The notes under the pieces: generated by a model
Seen by the model: only the letters and a program-made list of their open reading frames with translations
Told to the model about the DNA's origin: nothing
Database searches by the model: none
Shown here: one piece after another, positions 11,901-24,300 of the stretch
Position numbering within the stretch: position 1 is the first letter of the stretch
Layout: the number at the start of each line of letters is the position of its first letter
Assembly: GCA_030544235.1 (NCBI GenBank)
Contig: CM060475.1
Coordinates: forward strand, 8,017,420 to 8,081,419
DNA from: Lepturacanthus savala
Taxonomy: Eukaryota; Chordata; Actinopteri; Scombriformes; Trichiuridae
Direction of reading: 5' to 3'
Length of the DNA: 64,000 bases
Position numbers and translations under genes: made by a program

Positions 11901-14016
11901 GGACGCTGGTTGGCCGGACTGCTTCAACTCTGGTGTGTTTGTGTTCACACCCTCACTGCTGACCCACCAAAAACTGCTGAGTCATGCTGTGGACAAGGGC
12001 AGTTTCGATGGTGAGAAACGCTGAGTCATCGGACACAGACATGATCACAAATGCTGAGTCATCATAAACGTGTCTTATGTCCTTTAGGAGCAGACCAGGG
12101 CCTCCTGAACTCCTTCTTCAGCAGCTGGTCGGTGGAGAACATCAACAAACATCTGCCCTTCATCTACAACCTGAGCTCCAGCTGCATCTACAGCTACCTA
12201 CCAGCCTTCCAGCAGTGAGTGATGCTGGCTCAGGCTGCAGCTGCTAGTCGTGACATCACAACTACACCAACAAGTTCTCGTCTCCAGCCTTTACAACCAG
12301 GAAAAACCTCAAAGTCGCCTCAGTTGACCAGTTTAATAGTTTAATGTTTAAATGTCTTCTCCTCCTCTTTGTTCCTGAGGTTTGGTCATGGTGTGAAGAT
12401 CGTCCACTTCCTGGGATCAGTGAAGCCCTGGAACTCCACCAGGACCTCCACCAGTAGCACCAGTCCCACCAGTCCAGGCTCCATGGATCACTTTGTGTCT
12501 CTGTGGTGGGACGAGTATGAACGTCTGACGGCTGCAGATTCACAGGAAACAACCCAGGTTCCAGACCCTAATAACGTCCTCTGTAGCATCAACGTGGTGG
12601 TCAACACGTGGTTCCAGACCCTAATAACGTCCTCTGTAGCATCAACATGGTGGTCAACACATGGTTCCATGACCCTAATAACGTCCTCTGTAGCATCAAC
12701 ATGGTGGTCAACACGTGGTTCCAGACCCTAATAATCTGTAGCATCAACATGGTGGTCAACATGTGGTTCCAGACCCTAATAACGTCCTCTGTAGCATCAA
12801 CATGGTGGTCAACACGTGGTTCCAGTCCCTAATAAGGTCTTTTCTGCTCCACAGGTCCATGAAGGAAAAACCCAGACGTTGCTGTTGTCAGAGAAGTTTG
12901 ATGACACCAATTCTCTGCTGCCCCACTTCAGTAATAATGCTGGTGGCCTTCAGGTGGGGGGATGGGTCCTGACTGTCGTCTGGACTACAGGATACTTCTC
13001 GAGTAGATAGATGGTTCTAGATGGATCTCAGGCTGATGCTGACTGTTTAGACCAGTTAGACCGGCATGGAGAGACTGGAGTCCTGTTGGTTTCATAAGTT
13101 CATCATGTCCATCATGTCTCTCCCTGTGTGTCCTAGTGTCCAGGTACCTGTCCAGGTGTGGACCAGTCCTCATCTGATCTGAGCAGCACAAACTCCATCG
13201 ACACTCAGTCTCTTCCTGTACGTAAACCTGTAAAATCAGGGAGAAGATCAGGTCTCTGATCTACAGGATGTCTTCATGGTGTCTTCATGATGTCTTCATG
13301 CTGATCTTCATGGTGTCTTCATGGTGTCTTCATGCTGATCTTCATGATGTCTTCATGATGTCTTCATAGTGTCTTCATGGTGTCTTCATGGTGTCTTCAT
13401 GCTGATCTTCATGGTGTCTTCATGATGTCTTCATGGTGTCTTCATGCTGATCTTCATGGTGTCTTCATGGTGTCTTCATAGTGTCTTCATGGTGTCTTCA
13501 TGGTGTCTTCATGCTGATCTTCATGGTGTCTTCATGATGTCTTCATGATGTCTTCATGCTGATCTTCATGGTGTCTTCATGGTGTCTTCATGGTGTTTTC
13601 ATGGTGTCTTCATGATGTCTTCATGGTGTCTTCATGATGTCTTCATGATGTCTTCATGATGTCTTCATGGTGTCTTCATGGTGTCTTCATGCTGATCTTC
13701 ATGATGTCTTCATGGTGTCTTCATGCTGACCTTCATGGTGTCTTCATACCAAACGTCACCAAACATCACATGTTGCAACCAAAGAAAAATGCTGAATTTA
13801 AAATACATATTACAGGAGGCCGCTGATTGGCTGCTGTCGTTATTACAGGTCGGTGTGGGGGTGGACTCTCACCAGGCGGGGGCGGGGCCTCGGCAGGCGG
13901 AGGCGGAGCGTCAGCAGATGGAGCAGCGGCAGCGCTGGGAGGCGGGACAGGCGGACTACCTGGGCCGCGACGCCTTCAGGAACATCCAGGACAAGCTGGA
14001 CCGCTTCCTGGACTAG
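8981..14016 (+). CDS. gyg2: glycogenin-2-like self-glucosylating glycosyltransferase
   Basis: Nine exons join in phase to 378 codons plus stop: 8981-8987, 10093-10231, 10310-10484, 11848-12010, 12088-12214, 12380-12557, 12855-12953, 13137-13217 and 13849-14016. Glycogenin (GT8 family) primes glycogen synthesis in the cytosol by glucosylating its own tyrosine from UDP-glucose. The tiny first exon (ATG GCA G) copies the known gene structure and gives MAASQAFVTLA. The DAD metal-binding motif is residues 103-105, the conserved Lys is 87 and the acceptor Tyr is 196 in CIYSYLPAF. HFLGSVKPWN closes the catalytic domain, and the C-terminal glycogen-synthase-binding helix ends IQDKLDRFLD. GADQGLLNSFF and DAFRNIQDKLDRFL resemble GYG2 more than GYG1. 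The linker exons 7 and 8 rest on phase and splice words only. The length lies between GYG1 (about 350) and human GYG2 (about 500). The exon 6 donor (CAG/GTTCCA) is weak. Confidence 0.88.
9444..10117 (+). repeat. ~62-bp minisatellite made of the GYG2 exon 2 acceptor junction
   Basis: Eleven tandem copies of a 61-63-bp unit. Each has TTTTAAATAAAG, a T-run, AATTATAACAG and then the first 25 or so coding bases of exon 2 (CCTCCCAGGCCTTCGTGACC). Only the last copy continues into the intact exon at 10093. The other ten carry a complete acceptor (T-rich tract plus CAG) followed by truncated exon sequence. Unit 1 has one difference in the coding part (CCTTTG) and unit 10 reads CCTCGC. Confidence 0.96.
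10485..11010 (+). other. GYG2 intron 3, unique part
   Basis: Starts with a GTGAGG donor. Apart from a short GGGTCCTGTTGAGTCC-type repeat near 10632-10700, it is unique sequence with no recognisable gene. Confidence 0.5.
11013..11756 (+). repeat. GTTGTGGTGGTGTAGGGGTAGA minisatellite (GYG2 intron 3)
   Basis: About 34 G/T-rich units of roughly 17-25 bp built on AGAGTTGTGGTGGTGTAGGG, differing in the number of GGT steps. The minus strand reads open as Pro/Thr/Tyr/Leu-rich sequence. That is a property of the repeat, not evidence of a gene. Confidence 0.95.
12558..12840 (+). repeat. 54-bp minisatellite starting at the GYG2 exon 6 donor
   Basis: Five copies of a 46-54-bp unit running GTTCCAGACCCTAATAACGT, then CCTCTGTAGCATCAACATGG, then TGGTCAACACGTG. 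The first copy starts exactly at the proposed exon 6 donor (CAG/GTTCCA at 12558). The frame through the array stays open after exon 6 until about 12731. A longer exon 6 is therefore possible, although the phase-0 exon 7 at 12855 is better explained by splicing at 12557. Confidence 0.9.
13258..13745 (+). repeat. TCTTCATGGTG / TCTTCATGATG 12-bp minisatellite (GYG2 intron 8)
   Basis: About 38 copies of a 12-bp unit, GTCTTCATGGTG or GTCTTCATGATG, interrupted at intervals by CTGATCTTCATG, which gives a longer-range pattern. It lies between GYG2 exons 8 and 9. Confidence 0.95.
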
Positions 14017-14640
14017 AAACCAGAAGCCCGGACCCCGAACACGTGGTCCACAGGACTTGAACAAGTCTACAAAAGTCCTACCTGGACTGGTCTACGTCTG
14101 TTGTAGTTTTTGTGTGTTTCTAGAGCTTATAAATGAAGGAGTTTAATCATCAGAATGGACTGAAAGGGTTAACGATCTGTTATCAGCAGCAGTTTATCTC
14201 CAGGCGAAGGAGGAGGACGTGTCATTCGATCCGTTCCTGTGACGGAGTTCCACCAACAACAAGGCGACATACAACAGCTTCAGTGTCCAGCAGGAAAACC
14301 TCATTACAACCTGCGTCCACAACAGATTTCACTGCATTCCTGTCGGGTTATAAATACACCACAAGACCGAACGTCCTTCTATAATCAACCTGAACAACAC
14401 AACACTCTAATCTCATGCCTTTTATCAGATCAGAACCCACTTTTTAAATGAAAGAACATTTCAGCGATCAAACAATTTTATTTTGACAGTTCCGAAAATT
14501 AACATTCAGATGAAATGTTCTTGGAATAGGAAATAAATGCGAGTGGAAAAAAAACAAATAATTGGTTTTATATATTTTTTTTTTATTTAACTTTTATAAA
14601 ACTGACGTTATTCGCTGTTTTCTTTTATTTTTTCTCCTCT
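14017..14640 (+). other. GYG2 3' UTR and intergenic sequence
   Basis: Unique sequence after the GYG2 TAG. AATAAA at 14532-14537 is the likeliest polyadenylation signal; a second one at 14829 overlaps the PRKX promoter. No further coding region was recognised. Confidence 0.55.
14532..14537 (+). other. polyadenylation signal AATAAA (GYG2 candidate)
   Basis: First canonical signal after the GYG2 stop codon, 516 bases downstream, followed by T-rich sequence. Confidence 0.5.
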
Positions 14641-14644
14641 GTAA

Positions 14645-15354
14645 TTGAAGGAGGCGACCTGCCCGTTTGACCACGCCCCTCCCCACTCGATTGGTCGCTG
14701 TGGCGGGACAGCTTGGTTTGGATTGGCTGCCGCATGTCAACACCGTTTCGCTGTTGTCAAGTTGCTTCAGTCGCTTCAGGCGACACCGGAAGTCGTTCGG
14801 TCGTTCCGACACCGTGTTGATAATTAACAATAAAAATCCCGAGTGAAGTAGCTTTATAAGTTTAAATTTAAATTATACCATCGTTTTATATGTTTTTTAT
14901 TTTTAATAAAAACACCAAAAACGCTGTGTTTTGCTAAATAATCTCCGTGTTGCCGGGTTATGTGATTTATTTTGAAAGTCCGCAGCGGAAGCGCCTCCCG
15001 CTATCTCTTTCCCGGTTGATGTGGACGGGAGCGGCAGCTGGGTGAGGTCTGCGGGTTTGTGCGGGTCTGTTTCTTATTTCCGGGTCTGTAATGGAGACGC
15101 GCGGAGACTTTCCGGCCGAAACGAGCGCTTCTGCGTCCAGTTAGCGGCGCTTCGAGGCTCTTTAACGCGGCTAGTGCTATGCTAGCCGCTAGCTGTTAGC
15201 CGTTAGCCGCTAGCTGCCGCTACAGTGCACCTGCGCCGCCGCTTTTTTTTTTTTTTTGTCTCTGGAATACCGGAATATGCGCGGCCTGCGCCCCGCCTGC
15301 GTCCCGCTGGAAACCCGCAAACACACGCAGTGACTTATCCGGTTCACGCAGGAG
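14645..15354 (+). promoter_or_regulatory. PRKX promoter and 5' UTR
   Basis: This segment contains a GC/KLF-type CCACGCCCCTCCCC near 14674, two inverted CCAAT words (GATTGGTC near 14690, GATTGGCT near 14720), an ETS-like CCGGAAGT near 14786 and GCGGAAGCGC near 14984. CpG density is high from 14985 to 15340. A GCTAGC-rich stretch (15170-15220) and a T-run (15243-15257) follow. There is no TATA box. The GYG2 tail and PRKX head are less than 1.4 kb apart. Confidence 0.55.
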
Positions 15355-18300
15355 ATGTCGTCTGTCACAGCGAAGCCCGGAGCCACCGGGGAGACTGAAA
15401 TAAACTCCCCGAAAGAAGGGGGCTCCGCCGGGGAAGAAGCCGCCAGTCCCCGGATGTACCGCCTGGACCAGCTGGAGCCCGTCGCTACTGTAGGTACGTT
15501 ACCATGGTAACGGAGTACTCAGAGTAACGGAGTACTTTACGACAGTAATCTTACTTCATTTATATATAAAAACTAAGTATTATTATCAGTATAAGTACTT
15601 TAAATAAAGAATAAATCTAATATTAATCGAAGTATTTTCGTTTTAAATAATATTATTAACGGTAAATAGTTATAAAACCAGCTGATTCCTACTGATCTAA
15701 TCATGAACTTTTAGTTCTGCTTCACGTCAGCAGGATAATTTATCTCGTTATCTGGTTGGCTGTCGCCATGGTAACTGTCATCCATGCGAGTTTTTCAAAA
15801 TAAAGCGTCTGTCTGTTTTTATGTCAATATAAAAGTGATAGAATGATTTCTAATATGTCACCTCTTATTTTTAAAAAAATATTTTTCCTTCTTTAAAATT
15901 AAAAAAAAAAAAAAACAGACTGTTGATGTCCACGTCACACGGTTGCCACGGTGACGTGCTGCTTTATTTTATTATTTATAATGATTTATTTTATTAAAGT
16001 TAGTTCACATAAATGACTAAACTCATGTTGGACTAATCTCAATAAACTGGTTGAAGACGAGCAGCGGGTCTCTCCTGGATCAGGTCTAGACCTGGTTCAG
16101 GTCTAGACCTGGCCTCGTTGTTGCTGCTGCTGTTGTTGTTTCAGCGTCGTCATGGTAACAACACCACCACCTGAGACAAAGACTCATTGAAGGCAGAGGA
16201 TCGAGTCCGACTGGATTTAAATCAGGGTTTCAGCAGGTCTGAGTCAGAGCGGTTGTGACATCACAACCGCTATTGATTAATGACTAGTTCCATGTTAGGG
16301 TTAGAAGTCAAACAGGAATTTCAGTCCATCGTCTTATATGAACCAATGAGGCCGTTCACAGCTCGAATTCAGCAATACGTCACATTTCACCTGTAAAACC
16401 AGGTGTTCTATGAAATATGAATTAATGAGTTGATGAGATAAACTGCTTTAATTAACCTGCTTTAATTAACCCGCTTTAATTAACCTGCTTTAATTACTGA
16501 TTTAATGAATCTGCTTTAATTACCCTGGTTTAATTACTCTGGTGTAATTAACCTGGTTTAATTACTGGTTTAATTAACCTGGTTTAATTAACCTGCTTTA
16601 ATACCCTGGTTTAATTAACCTGGTTTAATTAACCTGCTTTAGTTAACCTGCTTTAGTTAACCTGCTTTAATTTCCCTGGTTTAATTAACCTGGTTTAATT
16701 AACCTGCTTTAATTAACCTTCTTAAATTACCCTGCATTAATTACCCTGCTTTAATTACCCTGGTTTAATTACTGTTGAAATTACTGGTTTATTTAACCTG
16801 CTTTAATTAACCTGCCTTAATTACCCTGCTTTAATTAACCTGCTTTAATTAAGGTCGTTTAGCTAACCTGCTTTAATTACCCTGATTTAATTAACCTGCT
16901 TTAAATAACCTGCTTTAATTAAGGTCGTTTAGCTAACCTGCTTTAATTACCCTGATTTAATTAACCTGCTTTAATTATCCTGCTTTAATTAACCTGCTTT
17001 AATTAACGCGGTTTGATTAATCTGGTTTAATTAACCTGGTTTAATTAACCTGCTTTAGTTAACCTGCTTTAATTAACCTGCTTTAATTAACCTGCTTTAG
17101 TTAACCTGCTTTAATTAACCTGCTTTAGTTAACCTGCTTTAATTTCCCTGATTTAATTAACCTGGTTTAATTGCCCTGCTTTAATTAACCCGGTTTGATT
17201 ATCCCTCCAGGTACGGGGACGTTTGGTCGCGTTTTCCTCGTCAAAGACAAGAAAAGTCGCAACTTTTACGCCTTGAAACAGATGAAAATTCCTGACGTGA
17301 TTCGACTGAAACAAGAACAGCACGTCCACAACGAGAAGGAGGTTCTGACTGAAGTTAACCACCCGTTCCTGATTAGGCTGTAAGTCACCCTATTAATAAT
17401 ACACACTATTAATGATACACACTATTAATAATACACACTATTAATGATACACACTATAATATACCCTAATACACACTGAAGTTAACCACCCGTTCCTGAT
17501 TAGGCTGTAAGTCACCCTATTAATAATACACACTATTAATGATACACACTATTAATAATACACACTATTAATGATACACAATATAATATACCCTAATACA
17601 CACTGAAGTTAACCACCTGTTCCTGATTAGGCTGTAAGTCACCCTATTAATAATACAAACTATTAATGATACACACTATTAATGATACACACTATTAATA
17701 AAACACACTATAATATACCCTAATACACACTGAAGTTAACCACCCATTCCTGATTAGGCTGTAAGTCACCCTATTAACAACACACACTATTAATGATACA
17801 CACTATTAATAATACACACTATAATATGCCCTAATACACACTGAAGTTAACCACCCATTCCTGATTAGGCTGTAAGTCACCCTATTAATAATACACACTA
17901 TTAATAATACGCACTAATAATGATACACACTATAATATACCCTAATACACACTGAAGTTAACCACCCGTTCCTGATTAGGCTGTAAGTCACCCTATTAAT
18001 AATACACACTATTAATGATACACACTATTAATAATACACACTATTAATAATACACACTATAATATACCCTAATACACACTGAAGATAACCACCCGTTTCT
18101 GATTAGGCTGTAAGTCACCTTATTAATAATACACACTATTAATGATACACACTATAATATACCCTAATACACACTGAAGATAACCACCCGTTTCTGATTA
18201 GGCTGTAAGTCACCCTATTAATAATACACACTATTAATGATACACACTATTAATAATACACACTATTAATGATACACACTATAATATACCCTAATACACA

Positions 18301-21300
18301 CTGAAGTTAACCACCCGTTCCTGATTAGGCTGTAAGTCACCCTATTAATAATACACACTATTAATGATACACACTATTAATAATACACACTATTAATGAT
18401 ACACAATATAATATACCCTAATACACACTGAAGTTAACCACCTGTTCCTGATTAGGCTGTAAGTCACCCTATTAATAATACAAACTATTAATGATACACA
18501 CTATTAATGATACACACTATTAATAAAACACACTATAATATACCCTAATACACACTGAAGTTAACCACCCATTCCTGATTAGGCTGTAAGTCACCCTATT
18601 AACAACACACACTATTAATGATACACACTATTAATAATACACACTATAATATGCCCTAATACACACTGAAGTTAACCACCCATTCCTGATTAGGCTGTAA
18701 GTCACCCTATTAATAATACACACTATTAATAATACGCACTAATAATGATACACACTATAATATACCCTAATACACACTGAAGTTAACCACCCGTTCCTGA
18801 TTAGGCTGTAAGTCACCCTATTAATAATACACACTATTAATGATACACACTATTAATAATACACACTATTAATGATACACAATATAATATACCCTAATAC
18901 ACACTGAAGTTAACCACCTGTTCCTGATTAGGCTGTAAGTCACCCTATTAATAATACAAACTATTAATGATACACACTATTAATGATACACACTATTAAT
19001 AAAACACACTATAATATACCCTAATACACACTGAAGTTAACCACCCATTCCTGATTAGGCTGTAAGTCACCCTATTAACAACACACACTATTAATGATAC
19101 ACACTATTAATAATACACACTATAATATGCCCTAATACACACTGAAGTTAACCACCCATTCCTGATTAGGCTGTAAGTCACCCTATTAATAATACACACT
19201 ATTAATAATACGCACTAATAATGATACACACTATAATATACCCTAATACACACTGAAGTTAACCACCCGTTCCTGATTAGGCTGTAAGTCACCCTATTAA
19301 TAATACACACTATTAATGATACACACTATTAATAATACACACTATTAATAATACACACTATAATATACCCTAATACACACTGAAGATAACCACCCGTTTC
19401 TGATTAGGCTGTAAGTCACCTTATTAATAATACACACTATTAATGATACACACTATAATATACCCTAATACACACTGAAGATAACCACCCGTTTCTGATT
19501 AGGCTGTAAGTCACCCTATTAATAATACACACTATTAATAATACACACTATAATATGCCCTAATACACACTGAAGTTAACCACCCATTCCTGATTAGGCT
19601 GTAAGTCACCTTATTAATAATACACACTATTAATAATACACACTATTAATGATACACACTATAATATACCCTAATACACACTGAAGTTAACCACCCGTTC
19701 CTGATTAGGCTGTAAGTCACCTTATTAATAATACACACTATTAATAATACACACTATTAATGATACACACTATAATATACCCTAATACACACTGAAGTTA
19801 ACCACCCGTTCCTGATTAGGCTGTAAGTCACCTTATTAATAATACACACTATTAATAATACACACTATTAATGATACACACTATAATATACCCTAATACA
19901 CACTGAAGTTAACCACCCGTTCCTGATTAGGCTGTAAATCACCCTATTAATAATACACACTATTAATGATACACACTATTAATAATACACCCTATTTATA
20001 ATACTCACTATAACATTCACTAATACACTGAAGTTAACCACCCCTTCCTGATTAGGCTGGAACTTACCCCCTATTAATAATACACAGTATAATACACATT
20101 ATTAATGATCTAGGTGGAGGTTTTCAGACGGAGAATTTAAGGTGGTGTCATTAGGTTGCTGCTGTTGTTTCAGGTTCTGGACGCACCATGACGACAGGTT
20201 CCTCTACTGATGGAATACGTTCCAGGTGGAGGTTTTAGGTGGTTTTAAGGTGGATTTATTATTAATGTGACCTGTTGTTTCAGGTTCTGGACCCACCATG
20301 ACGACAGGTTCCTCTACATGCTAATGGACTACGTTCCAGGTGGAGGTTTTAGGTGGTTTTAAGGTGGATTTATTATTAAGGTGACCTGTTGTTTCAGGTT
20401 CTGGATCCACCATGACGACAGGTTCCTCTACATGCTAATGGACTATGTTCCAGGTGGTGGTTTTAGATGGTTTTAAGGTGGTTTTAGGTACTATTGGGTG
20501 GTTTTAGGTAGCATTGGGTGGTTTTAAGGTGGTTTTAAGTGGTTTTAGGTAGTATTGGGTGGTTTTAAGTGGTTTTAGGTAGTATTGGGTGGTTTCAAGG
20601 TGGTTTTAGGTAGTATTAGGTGGTTTCAAGGTGGTTTTAAGGTGGATTTATTATTAAGGTGACCTGTTGTTTCAGGTTCTGGACCCACCAGGACAACAGG
20701 TTCTTCTACATGCTAATGGACTATGTTCCAGGTGGTGGTTTTAGATGGTTTTAAGGTGGTTTTAGGTACTATTGGGTGGTTTTAGGTAGCATTGGGTGGT
20801 TTTAAGTGGTTTTAGGTAGTATTGGGTGGTTTCAAGGTGGTTTTAGGTAGTATTAGGTGGTTTCAAGATGGTTTTAAGGTGGATTTATTATTAAGGTGAC
20901 CTGTTGTTTCAGGTTCTGGACCCACCAGGACAACAGGTTCTTCTACATGCTAATGGACTACGTTCCAGGTGGTGGTTTTAGGTGGTTTTAAGGTGGTTTT
21001 AGGTACTATTGGGTGGTTTTAAGGTGGTTTTAGGTGGTTTTAGGTAGTATTGGGTGGTTTTAGGTAGTTTTAGGTAGCATTGGGTGGTTTTAAGGTGGTT
21101 TTAGGAGGTTTTAGGTAGCATTGGGTGGTTTTAAGGTGGTTTTAGGTAGTATTAGGTGGTTTCAAGGTGGTTTTAGGTGGTTTTAGGAGATTTTAAGGTG
21201 GATTTATCATTTAGCTGACCTGTTGTTTCAGGTTCTGGACCCACAATGATGACAGGTTCCTCTACATGCTGATGGACTACGTTCCAGGTGGTGGTTTTAG

Positions 21301-24300
21301 GTGGTTTTAAGGTGGCTTTAGGTAGTATTAGGTAGTTTTATGTAGTTTTAGGTGGTTTTTTAAGGTCGTTTTAGGTGGTTTTAAGGTGGTTTTAAGGTAG
21401 TTTTAGGTACTATTAGGTTGGTTTAGGTGGTTTTAGGTGGTTTTAAGGTGGTTTTAAGGTAGTTTTAGGTACTATTAGGTTGGTTTAGGTGGTTTTAGGA
21501 GGTTTTAAGGTGGTTTTAGGAGGTTTTATGGTGGATTTATCATTAAACTGACCCGTTGTTTCAGGTTCTGGACCCACCATGACGACAGGTTCCTCTACAT
21601 GCTGATGGACTACGTTCCCGGGGGGGAGTTGTTCAGCTACCTGAGGAGTCGGGGCCGGTTCAGTAACACCACAGGACTCTTCTACACCTGTGAGATCGTC
21701 TGTGCCATCGAGTATCTCCACAACAAGGAGATCGTCTACCGGGACCTGAAGCCTGAGAACATCCTGCTGGACCGGGAGGGACACATGAGGCTCACCGACT
21801 TCGGCTTCGCTAAGAAGCTGTCCGACAGGTGACTGGTGATCAATACGATCAATACCATAATCAATAATCTGTCTGGGAATAACACATTATAACAATCCTT
21901 ATTACACTGTAACACACACTAGCATGATGATGATGATGATATGTAGCTGGTGGTAGAAAACACACACACACAGGCACACACTGACACACACACACCTGCA
22001 GTATCTCCTCCTCCCAGCATCATTTCCATACAGATGACTAGTCTCCATGGCAACAGCTGGAGGAGGCCATTACCTGCGAAATCAGTGAGAGGAGGAGGAG
22101 GAGGAGGCCATGAGTCCTGTTGTTTTCGTCTGATTTTCCTCTGATTATTTTTGATTATCTCTAATTATCTCTGATTATATTTGATTATCTCTGATCATCT
22201 CTAATTATCTCTGATCATCTCTAATTATCTCTGATTATATTTGATTGGCTCTGATTATCTCTAATTGTCTCTGATTATCTCTAATTATCTCTGATTATAT
22301 TTGATTATCTCTGATCATCTCTAATTATCTCTGATTATATTTGATTATCTCTGATCATCTCTAATTATCTCTGATTATATTTGATTATCTCTGATCATCT
22401 CTAATTATCTCTGATCATCTCTAATTATCTCTGATTATCTCTAATTATCTCTGGTTATCTCTAATTATCTCTGATCATCTCTAATTATCTCTGATTGTCT
22501 CTAATTATCTCTAATTATCTTTGATTATATTTGATTATCTCTAATTATCTCTGATCATCTCTAATTATCTCTGACTATATTTGATTATATTTGATCATCT
22601 CTAATTATCTCTGATTATCTCTAATTATCTCTGATTATCTCTGATTATCTCTGATCATCTCTAATTATCTCTGATTATATTTGATCATCTCTGATTATCT
22701 CTAATTATCTCTGATTATCTCTAATTATCTCTGATTATCTCTGATCATCTCTAATTATCTCTGATCATCTCTAATTACTCTGATTATATTTGATTATCTC
22801 TGATTATCTCTGATTATCTCTAATTATCTCCGATTATCTCTGATCATCTCTAATTACTCTGATTATCTCTAATTATCTCCGATTATCTCTGATCATCTCT
22901 AATTATCTCTAATTATCTCTGATTATCTCTAATTATCTCTGATCATCTCTAATTATCTCTGATTATCTCTAATTATCTCTGATCATCTCTAATTATCTCT
23001 GATCATCTCTAATTATCTCTGATCATCTCTAATTATCTCTGATCATCTCTGTTTATCTCTGATTATATTTGATTATCTGATTATCTACCTCTAATTATCT
23101 CTGATTATCTCTAATTATCTCTGATTATATTGAATTATCTCCAATTTCTCGAATTATATTATGATTATATTTGATTATCTCGATCTAATGAAAACCCCAA
23201 ACTGAATATCTCAGCAAATCAAAGAATCTATCAGAAAAATATATTCATATAATATATAATCAGCCAATTAAGTCCCGTAATCAGCTAATTAGGTCCATTA
23301 ATCAGCTAATTAAGTCCCGTAATCAGCTAATTAGGTCCATTAATCAGCTAATTAAGTCCCGTAATCAGCTAATTAGGTCCATTAATCAGCTAATTAAGTC
23401 CCGTAATCAGCTAATTAGGTCCATTAATCAGCTAATTAAGTCCCGTAATCAGCTAATTAGGTCCATTAATCAGCTAATTAAGTCCCGTAATCAGCTAATT
23501 AGGTCCATTAATCAGCTAATTAAGTCCAGTAATCAGCTAATTAGGTCCATTAATCAGCTAATTAGACACCTTTAAAGCCCTTTTAATGGTCTTAGTCTAG
23601 TTCTGGAGGTCCACCATCACAGAGAAGACTCTGACCCGACAGGTTCCAGAAGACCACCATGGACCTGGACCAAAGAGGACCAGACAGTAGAGGTCATTGT
23701 TAGAGAGAAGAAGGGTCCAAGCAATAGGGATATCCACACCCTGAACCTGGACCCTGTCCCCTCTGTCCTCTAGGACCTGGACTCTGAGTTCTGACCCTGT
23801 CCCCTCTGTCCTCTAGGACCTGGACTCTCTGTGGGACTCCGGAGTACCTGGCTCCTGAGGTGATCCAGAGTAAAGGTCACGGCCGGGCGGTGGACTGGTG
23901 GGCTCTGGGGATCCTGGTGTTTGAGATGCTGGCTGGGTGAGTCATTAATCAATAAGCTGATTGATCATCAGTTCAGGATGTTCCAGGATATGAATGACTC
24001 AGCAGAAAAAGAAGAAAGAACATAAGTCAGTTAACAGTTAATTAATAAATTCATGTAGAGAGGATCAGTGACTGCATCAACCTGTTGGAAACACCAGAGG
24101 GCAGCATCCCCCACACATTAATACACACTAATACACACTAATACACACATTAATACACACTAATACACACATTAATACACATTAATACACACTAATACAC
24201 ACATTAATACACACTAATACACACATTAATACACACTAATACACACATTAATACACACTAATACACATACTAATACACATACTAATACACACACTAATAC

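Noticed and set aside
12540..12731. Extended GYG2 exon 6 ending at the stop near 12731
   Set aside because: It would lose the conserved glycogen-synthase-binding C-terminus, which is intact in the last exon in matching phase.
17380..20100. Multiple true exons (tandem exon duplication) in PRKX
   Set aside because: Each copy has only the last ~31 bases of exon 2 and no acceptor, so they cannot be spliced as whole kinase exons.
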